From: Candidatus Wallbacteria bacterium
Lineage (GTDB): Bacteria; Muiribacteriota; JAQTZZ01
Length of the DNA stretch: 12,221 bases
Assembly: GCA_028687545.1 (NCBI GenBank)
Contig: JAQTZZ010000079.1
Location: 1 to 12,221 of the forward strand
Direction of reading: 5' to 3'
This document shows positions 7,700 through 12,221 of the stretch, one piece after another. Made by a program: the position numbers and the translations under genes. The notes beneath the pieces were generated by a model that was not told the origin of the DNA, did not search any database, and was given only the letters and a program-made list of their open reading frames with translations. Every line of letters begins with the position of its first letter. Positions within the stretch are counted from its first letter, which is position 1.

Positions 7700-8912
7700 C
7701 GATTTTCTTAAGCTCCTCTTCGATTTTTTCCACCGGATGATTACCGAGCAGCACCTGTTTTCCACTGCGGTCGATCAACAGCACTGCAGGGATCGCATTT
7801 ACATTGAACTGCCTGAAAACTGCGCCGTCAGGATCGTTTACGCATTCTACTGTGATGCCTCTGGCGGCGAAAGCATCAGAAATTTTCTGAGCCGATTCCG
7901 CATTTGAGACTGCGATAAAACGGGTGTGAGGAAATTGTGATTGAATTTTGGATAATTGCGGCAGTTCCTCCATGCAGGATGGACACCAGGTGGCGAAAAA
8001 CAGGAAGGCCAGGTTTTTCTGCCCGATGCTCCTGTACAAATTGAACTGATTGCCGGAATTGTCATAAAAGGGAAGAGTGAAATCTGCCATTTCAGGTTTG
8101 ATGCTCTCTGGAAGGGCCGGTCCGGGCTCTGCAGTTGTGGCCGTCTGTGCCTGAACCTCGGCTGATTCAACAGACGAGATCTGAACTTTCACTGGAATTG
8201 GTGACTGAGTTACGCTGAAAAAGTTCTTTCCTCCTGACCTGACGAGATAATATTCACCCATCAGAAGCAGGAGTATCCCGAAGAATGCCTTGACTGCCAG
8301 CATCCATCTGCCGGCTCTGGGAATGGATGAGAGGAAACCGGCGAATGTGCCTGCCAGCATCAAAAGCAGGCTCAGTCCGATGGAGAAGGAAAAGAGCAGC
8401 AGCGTGCCATAGATGATGTTCTGATTCCGCGCCACATAAGTGAGGAGCACAGCCAGGACCGGGGCTGTGCAGGCTGATGCGGTCAGAGCGGAGAGGGCAC
8501 CTGTTCCAAAGGCCAGCAGAAAGGCATTGCGGCTTTTAATGTTGCCCTTGACCAGGTTGAAGTTGATTTCAAAAAGGCCGAAAAATGACAGCGCGAAGAT
8601 GATACAGACATTGGCCATCAGAAAGTCTCCCCAGGCTGAACTGGCCCAGGTGCCGAACATGGTTCCTGAGACTGCGGCGAAAGCGCCGAGCCCGGCATAG
8701 ATAAAAGCAATCCCCAGCGTATAGACAAGTGAATAAAGGAAGGCCAGCCTGCGGTTGCCTCTACTCAGGCCGCCGATGAAAGCGATCGTCACTGGTATCA
8801 GAGGATAGATGCAGGGAGTCAGGCTCGTCAGCAGGCCGCCTGCAAAGGCGATCAGAAATGCCAGGGGAGAGGAGCTGGAAAGACTTTGCTGCAGTGAGTC
8901 CGAGAGATTCAT
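7689..8912 (-). CDS. CcdA/DsbD-type membrane reductase fused to a TlpA-like thioredoxin domain
   Basis: The protein moves electrons from cytoplasmic thioredoxin across the inner membrane to an outward-facing thioredoxin domain that reduces disulfides, for example in cytochrome c maturation or protein repair. The 407 residues begin with a DsbD/CcdA membrane domain of about six helices (residues 17-225); the paired cysteines are C34 in TPCIYPLIP and C148 in SACTAPVLA. A Ser/Thr/Glu/Pro-rich linker (about 232-272) leads to a TlpA/ResA-like domain with the active site WCPSC (C310, C313) and cis-proline P375 in NAIPAVLL. It lacks the N-terminal DsbD-alpha domain, so it is shorter than E. coli DsbD. 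ATG 8912 is chosen because GAGG lies five bases upstream; GTG 8918 is an in-frame alternative. It begins seven bases after lepA stops and overlaps guaB by 11 bases, consistent with co-transcription. The orientation of the thioredoxin domain is inferred from the family. Confidence 0.93.
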   Translation of the reverse strand: MNLSDSLQQSLSSSSPLAFLIAFAGGLLTSLTPCIYPLIPVTIAFIGGLSRGNRRLAFLYSLVYTLGIAFIYAGLGAFAAVSGTMFGTWASSAWGDFLMANVCIIFALSFFGLFEINFNLVKGNIKSRNAFLLAFGTGALSALTASACTAPVLAVLLTYVARNQNIIYGTLLLFSFSIGLSLLLMLAGTFAGFLSSIPRAGRWMLAVKAFFGILLLLMGEYYLVRSGGKNFFSVTQSPIPVKVQISSVESAEVQAQTATTAEPGPALPESIKPEMADFTLPFYDNSGNQFNLYRSIGQKNLAFLFFATWCPSCMEELPQLSKIQSQFPHTRFIAVSNAESAQKISDAFAARGITVECVNDPDGAVFRQFNVNAIPAVLLIDRSGKQVLLGNHPVEKIEEELKKIDGK

Positions 8913-8919
8913 TGTCACC

Positions 8920-10719
8920 TCAATCGTCCGATAGTTTCAAAACTCTGGTAAAGGCCTCGTTCGGAATCGAAACGCTGCCCATGGCTTTCATTTTTTTCTT
9001 GCCTTCCTTCTGCTTCTCCAGCAGTTTTCTTTTTCTGGTGATGTCGCCTCCGTAACATTTGGCCAGCACATTCTTGCGCATGGCTCTGATTGTCTCGCGG
9101 GCGATGATTTTCCCGCCGATGGCGGCCTGCAGCGGGATCGTGAACATGTGAGACGGAATCACTTCCTTGAGCCGCTCCACCAGGATCCTGCCCCGGTCGT
9201 AAGCCCGCTCCCTGGTGCAGATCTGGGAAAAGGCGTCCACCTGGTCGCCGTTGACCAGGATGTCCACGCGCACCAGTTCGGCGCTCTGATAGCCTGAAAG
9301 TTCGTATTCCATCGAAGCGTAGCCGCTGCTCCGGGATTTGAGCTTGTCGTAGAAATCAATGATCAGCTCTGAAAGCGGGACCACAGCGCTGAGCTCCACC
9401 CTTTCGCGTCCGCCGATGTAATGCATGTTCTTGAAAGTTCCTCTCTTCTGCTTGAGCAGTTCCATCATGCCGCCCACGAATTTCTCAGGCGTATAGATTT
9501 TCAAGTCTGCGACCGGTTCCTCCATCTGTTTGATTGACGAGGGATCCGGAAGTTTCAGCGGATTGTCGATTTCCAGGACTTTATCGTCCATCCCTGTAAT
9601 GCGGTAGATCACGCTGGGGATGGTGCTGATCAGGTCCAGCCCGTATTCCCTTTTCAGACGCTCCACCACGATTTCAAGGTGCAGGAGTCCCAGAAAACCA
9701 CAGCGGAAGCCGGCTCCCAGGGCTGCGGAAGTTTCAGGTTCAAAAACAAAAGCCGCGTCATTGAGCTGATATTTCTCGATGTTTTCGCGTAAAGCCTGAT
9801 ATTCTTCATTTTCCGAGGGATACAGACCGCAGAACACCATGGGCTTCAGCACTCTGTAACCCGGGATTTTTTCGCCAGCCGGCTTCAGCGCACTGGTGAT
9901 TGTGTCGCCGACCATGGCTTCCGCCACAGTCCTGATATTTGCCATCACATAACCCACATCGCCGGATGTCAGGATCTGGGTAGGCTTATAAGTAGGATTG
10001 AAAATTCCGATTTCACTGACTTCGAAAACATTCCCGCCCTGCATGAAAAGGATCTTTTCTCCGGTTCTGATCGAACCCTGCTGGACCCTGATATAGGTGA
10101 TGACTCCTCTGTAGTTATCATACTGGGCGTCAAAAACCAGGGCTTTCAAAGGTTGTTCCCGATCTCCGCACGGAGCCGGTATCCGTTTGATCAATTCTTC
10201 CAGTACAGCATCCACGTTCTGGCCGGTCTTCGCAGAAATCAGAACTGCTCCTTCCCCGTCCAGACCGATGATTTCTTCCAGTTCCCGCTTGCAGCGCTCT
10301 ATATCTGCAGAGGGCAGGTCGATCTTGTTGATCACAGGTATTATTTCGAGATTGTGTTCGATCGCCAGATAGGCGTTGGCGAGAGTCTGCGCTTCCACGC
10401 CCTGGGAGGCGTCCACCACGAGCAGCGCTCCTTCGCAGGATGCGATGGCCCGGGAAACTTCATAGGTGAAGTCCACATGCCCTGGCGTGTCAATCATGTT
10501 CAGCTTATAGGTTTCACCGGATTTTGCCTTGTAAAACATCGTGACTGCGCTGGCCTTGATTGTGATGCCTTTTTCACGTTCCAGATCCATGCTGTCAAGA
10601 TACTGGGCGCGCTGTTCGCGTTCAGGTACAGTGTTGGTGATCTCCAGCAGCCTGTCCGCAAGCGTGGACTTGCCGTGGTCGATATGGGCGATTATGCAGA
10701 AATTTCTAGTCTTTTCCAT
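8920..10719 (-). CDS. lepA: Elongation factor 4 (LepA), ribosome-associated translational GTPase
   Basis: LepA is a ribosome-binding GTPase that affects elongation and ribosome assembly, notably under ionic stress. The 599-residue product has the family's usual length and domain order: a GTPase domain with AHIDHGKST (11-19), GITIKA (51-56), DTPGH (77-81), NKID (131-134) and SAKTG (162-166), then EF-G-like domains II, III and V and the LepA-specific C-terminal domain with the basic run [17 protein letters not shown]. All GTPase motifs are intact. ATG 10719 is preferred: the upstream 20 codons open to 10779 are not LepA-like and run across the promoter, while GAGG lies five bases before this ATG. 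First gene of the lepA - ccdA/thioredoxin - guaB operon. The usual neighbour lepB (signal peptidase) is absent here. Confidence 0.98.
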   Translation of the reverse strand: MEKTRNFCIIAHIDHGKSTLADRLLEITNTVPEREQRAQYLDSMDLEREKGITIKASAVTMFYKAKSGETYKLNMIDTPGHVDFTYEVSRAIASCEGALLVVDASQGVEAQTLANAYLAIEHNLEIIPVINKIDLPSADIERCKRELEEIIGLDGEGAVLISAKTGQNVDAVLEELIKRIPAPCGDREQPLKALVFDAQYDNYRGVITYIRVQQGSIRTGEKILFMQGGNVFEVSEIGIFNPTYKPTQILTSGDVGYVMANIRTVAEAMVGDTITSALKPAGEKIPGYRVLKPMVFCGLYPSENEEYQALRENIEKYQLNDAAFVFEPETSAALGAGFRCGFLGLLHLEIVVERLKREYGLDLISTIPSVIYRITGMDDKVLEIDNPLKLPDPSSIKQMEEPVADLKIYTPEKFVGGMMELLKQKRGTFKNMHYIGGRERVELSAVVPLSELIIDFYDKLKSRSSGYASMEYELSGYQSAELVRVDILVNGDQVDAFSQICTRERAYDRGRILVERLKEVIPSHMFTIPLQAAIGGKIIARETIRAMRKNVLAKCYGGDITRKRKLLEKQKEGKKKMKAMGSVSIPNEAFTRVLKLSDD

Positions 10720-10750
10720 CTGTTCCTCTTTTCCGGGGAGAACTGGCATC

Positions 10751-10779
10751 ATTATAATGAATCGGGGGCAGTTTGCCAA
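10751..10779 (-). promoter_or_regulatory. Predicted sigma-70-type promoter of the lepA operon
   Basis: On the minus strand, TTGGCA (10779-10774) and a perfect TATAAT (10756-10751) are separated by 17 bases. Transcription would start near 10744 and leave a leader of about 25 bases before the lepA ATG. It is the best promoter match in the window; a second TATAAT at 10788-10783 has no good -35 partner. Confidence 0.75.
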
Positions 10780-10937
10780 TAGATTATAAACGTTTTAATG
10801 CAATCGTTTGTTCACTGCAAGAGGTTGGTAGGTTAGTATGTTTATAGGTTAGTATGTATGAAAAATGTTCCCTATTCTTACAACATACCAACTTCATGGA
10901 TTTACGAATCGGCTGGATTAAGTTTTATCTGGCAACA
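10780..10937. other. Intergenic stretch between the split-barrel gene and the lepA promoter
   Basis: These 158 bases hold no credible gene. They contain the short direct and inverted repeats listed separately. No typical intrinsic terminator (GC-rich stem plus T-run) is visible for the split-barrel gene, which ends at 10938 and reads into this stretch. Confidence 0.6.
10829..10857. repeat. Two 13-bp direct repeats, period 16
   Basis: TAGGTTAGTATGT occurs exactly at 10829-10841 and again at 10845-10857. An imperfect inverse copy, ACATACCAACTT (10883-10894), could pair with the second unit over 12 positions with one mismatch and one wobble, leaving a 25-base loop. The role is unknown: a protein-binding site, an RNA hairpin, or the remnant of a dispersed intergenic repeat are all possible. 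Confidence 0.6.
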
Positions 10938-11357
10938 TCACGGCTCGAATGTCAGGTTTTCCAGATTGTGGTAAAAATTGCCCTGATGCGCTGTGAATTT
11001 CAGCACGCAGTAGTCAGGGTCATCAATTCCCAGCGGATAATATTTTTCAAAGCCGTTCCGCCAGACCAGCTCGCGCGATTTCCTGTCATTCAGGATGGAA
11101 ACTGTGCCTGTAAGCATCAGGCCTTTCCAGGTCGGCTGGTCCAGAAAATAGACGGAAGCCTTAGGATTAGTTTTAAACTGGGAGACACGTTTGGATGAGG
11201 TGTTGGTGGAAAACCAGAATTCCCGGAGTCCTTCATTTTTCATTTTCAGCATGGCTTTGATGTTTGGGAAGCCCTGGTCGTCAACGCTGCCGAGCAGGGC
11301 GATCTGGGATTTTTCGATCATCTGCAGGGAGTCCTGCATTGCCTTGTCTTTTTTCAA
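10938..11357 (-). CDS. Pyridoxamine 5'-phosphate oxidase-like (FMN split-barrel) protein
   Basis: This 139-residue protein has the fold of small flavin-binding split barrels related to pyridoxamine phosphate oxidase and the general stress protein 26 group. Supporting features are an N-terminal helix, the strand pattern IALLGSVDDQGFPNIKAML (19-37), EFWFSTNTSSKRVSQFKTNPKASVYF with its flavin-phosphate-type loop, and the later strand LMLTGTVSIL. Members bind FMN, F420 or related cofactors and have varied or unknown substrates; true PdxH is longer and has substrate residues not seen here, so vitamin B6 synthesis should not be assumed. The start is TTG 11357, set by GGAGG (11363-11367) five bases upstream; ATG 11339 is an alternative with no comparable site. 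It appears monocistronic and is divergent from the YchF-like gene. No signal peptide or membrane segment. Confidence 0.85.
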   Translation of the reverse strand: MKKDKAMQDSLQMIEKSQIALLGSVDDQGFPNIKAMLKMKNEGLREFWFSTNTSSKRVSQFKTNPKASVYFLDQPTWKGLMLTGTVSILNDRKSRELVWRNGFEKYYPLGIDDPDYCVLKFTAHQGNFYHNLENLTFEP

Positions 11358-11362
11358 TTTAT

Positions 11363-11367
11363 CCTCC
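11363..11367 (-). promoter_or_regulatory. Shine-Dalgarno site that sets the TTG start of the split-barrel gene
   Basis: On the minus strand GGAGG is followed by ATAAA and then TTG at 11357. This strong, well-spaced site favours TTG over the internal ATG at 11339. Confidence 0.75.
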
Positions 11368-11432
11368 AGATACTTTTATACTTAATATAATTTTACAGAT
11401 TCAGAATTATTTTGCAAGGAAAAATTACTTTA

Positions 11433-11451
11433 CTGATTTTGACAAAATCAG
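11433..11451. promoter_or_regulatory. Perfect 19-bp palindrome, candidate operator
   Basis: The arms CTGATTTT (11433-11440) and AAAATCAG (11444-11451) are perfectly inverted around GAC. The site covers the -35 hexamer of the plus-strand promoter. The arms are AT-rich, no T-run follows on either strand, and no gene ends here, so an operator fits better than a terminator. Confidence 0.5.
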
Positions 11452-11467
11452 GTTCATGCAATAGATT
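11439..11467 (+). promoter_or_regulatory. Predicted sigma-70-type promoter of the YchF-like gene
   Basis: A perfect TTGACA (11439-11444) is followed after 17 bases by TAGATT (11462-11467), a four-of-six match to the -10 consensus. Transcription would begin near 11474, leaving a leader of about 33 bases before the ATG at 11507. Confidence 0.6.
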
Positions 11468-11506
11468 CTACTGAAATCAAGAGTACGCAAACAAAAGGGA
11501 GCTTCA

Positions 11507-12221
11507 ATGTCCAGAGCCGCCATCCTCGGTGCCAAAAATAGTGGCAAAACCACGATTTTCAAAATCATTACAGGGATCAGAGAAGTGAAGGCTGATGCGC
11601 AGGTGCTGGGCGAGATGAAAATCTCGGACCGCAGGCTGGCCAAGCTTTCAGATATGCACAATCCCAAAAAAACCACCTATGCCACGATCGCAGTCAGCGA
11701 TTTCCGGAACGACGGTAACCAGGCTTTTGCTTTCACTCCTCAGGAACTGGTGAAGTGCGAGCTGCTGGTTTTCGTGCTGCGGCTGTTTGAAGACCAGTCG
11801 ATTTATTATCCGTTCGGTGACAAAATCGATCCGGCCCGAGAATACCAGGAACTGCTGTCTGAGATTTCCTTCAAGGATCTGGAAATACTGGATAAACGCT
11901 GCGAAAAGATCAAATTGAGCATGAAATGCGCAAAAAAAAATGAGCGCGAAGTAATGGATGCTGAAACAGCTCTCTGCGAAAGATTGAAAAAACAGCTCGA
12001 AGAAGGCGTGGATATCAGGAAAACAGAATTCACGGAGCAGGAACAGGGTTTTATTTATTATTACAACCTGATTTCATTGAAAAAACGCCTGCTGGTTCTG
12101 AACAAGAATGACGCCACTCCGGCAGGACTCGAAAATCAGACGTTAGAGATGCTCAGGAAAGGCGAAACCAATATCCTGGTCTTTGACGGAAAACTGGAGC
12201 TGGAGATGTCCGAACTTCCCT
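11507..12221 (+). CDS. Divergent YchF/Obg-family P-loop NTPase (3' partial)
   Basis: The first 238 codons are visible; the C-terminal end, where a TGS-type domain would be expected, lies outside. YchF proteins are Obg-family NTPases that bind ribosomes and usually prefer ATP. Support: a P-loop GAKNSGKT (8-15), the family segment DRRLAKLSDMHNPKK (41-55) with ATI after it, LRLFEDQ (91-97), and a helical insert of about residues 120-195 followed by LLVLNKND. Odd points: the G3 segment, normally DIAGLVKGA followed by a Gly-rich stretch, is replaced by SDFRNDG, with about a dozen residues lost, and G4 is canonical NKND (199-202) rather than the NxxE that favours ATP. ATG 11507 has AGGGAG five bases upstream. 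It is a divergent paralogue rather than standard YchF; activity is uncertain, and GTP preference is inferred from NKND only. Confidence 0.8.
   Translation, partial: MSRAAILGAKNSGKTTIFKIITGIREVKADAQVLGEMKISDRRLAKLSDMHNPKKTTYATIAVSDFRNDGNQAFAFTPQELVKCELLVFVLRLFEDQSIYYPFGDKIDPAREYQELLSEISFKDLEILDKRCEKIKLSMKCAKKNEREVMDAETALCERLKKQLEEGVDIRKTEFTEQEQGFIYYYNLISLKKRLLVLNKNDATPAGLENQTLEMLRKGETNILVFDGKLELEMSELP

Larger units (their letters stand above)
11358..11506. other. Divergent intergenic region with two outward-facing genes
   Basis: This AT-rich region of 149 bases separates the split-barrel gene (minus strand) from the YchF-like gene (plus strand) and must carry promoters for both. GGAGG at 11363-11367 (minus strand) serves the TTG start, and AGGGAG at 11496-11501 (plus strand) serves the YchF-like ATG. 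The minus-strand promoter is not clear: several AT-rich -10-like hexamers lie at about 11372-11390, but none has a well-spaced -35. Confidence 0.65.

Noticed and set aside
7700-7765. 22 extra codons at the guaB start
   Set aside because: They lie inside the thioredoxin domain of the preceding gene and do not match IMP dehydrogenase N-termini.
7847-8170. 107-codon open frame on the minus strand within the ccdA/thioredoxin gene
   Set aside because: It is a different frame of a confidently identified gene and shows no domain of its own.
10720-10779. 20 extra codons at the lepA start
   Set aside because: They run across the predicted promoter and are not LepA-like; ATG 10719 has a good Shine-Dalgarno sequence.
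10153-10782. 209-codon open frame on the plus strand opposite lepA
   Set aside because: It lies wholly antisense to the conserved lepA GTPase domain and promoter, resembles no family, and is explained as a shadow of lepA codon use.
11433-11451. Palindrome as an intrinsic terminator
   Set aside because: Stem is AT-rich, no T-run follows on either strand, and both neighbouring genes point away from it.

Overview
The window looks like chromosomal DNA of a free-living bacterium with moderate GC, short intergenic gaps and frequent gene overlaps. I cannot assign the organism. A WhiG/FliA-type sigma factor, a CcdA-thioredoxin fusion and several proteins without obvious close relatives would suit a deep-branching or candidate phylum, but that is a guess. 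No rRNA, tRNA, CRISPR array, insertion sequence or phage gene is visible.

Left block (3-6193, + strand): five tightly packed genes, probably one transcript whose promoter lies left of the window. First is a very large protein, open at its 5' end (at least 1416 residues). It has N-terminal TPR repeats and a C-terminal P-loop core that resembles a degraded SF1/UvrD-type helicase. Between them lies a stretch that resembles an SF2 helicase with its nucleotide-binding loop missing. It overlaps a sigma factor gene of the WhiG/FliA family, which starts with TTG. Then come an orphan 90-aa protein, a 123-aa protein with a duplicated cysteine motif, and a HIT-domain nucleotide hydrolase/transferase. 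The sigma factor and the TPR/ATPase protein suggest a regulatory or signalling locus, but no target gene is in the window.

Middle block (6194-10719, - strand): a compact operon lepA - ccdA/thioredoxin fusion - guaB, read from a strong predicted promoter at 10751-10779. LepA (EF4) acts on the ribosome, the fusion protein carries reductant across the membrane to an extracytoplasmic thioredoxin domain, and GuaB commits IMP to guanine nucleotide synthesis. The HIT gene and guaB converge with no base between their stop codons.

Right block (10720-12221): an intergenic stretch with a 13-bp direct repeat and an inverted partner; a small split-barrel flavin-binding-type protein (- strand, TTG start); a divergent intergenic region with a perfect 19-bp palindrome overlapping a promoter -35 box; and the first 238 codons of a divergent YchF/Obg-like P-loop protein (+ strand) that runs off the right edge.

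The most unusual items are the giant TPR/helicase-like protein coupled to the sigma factor, the cysteine-repeat protein, and the YchF-like protein with a collapsed switch II region and a canonical NKxD motif. The housekeeping genes (lepA, guaB, HIT, sigma factor) are ordinary and confidently identified.
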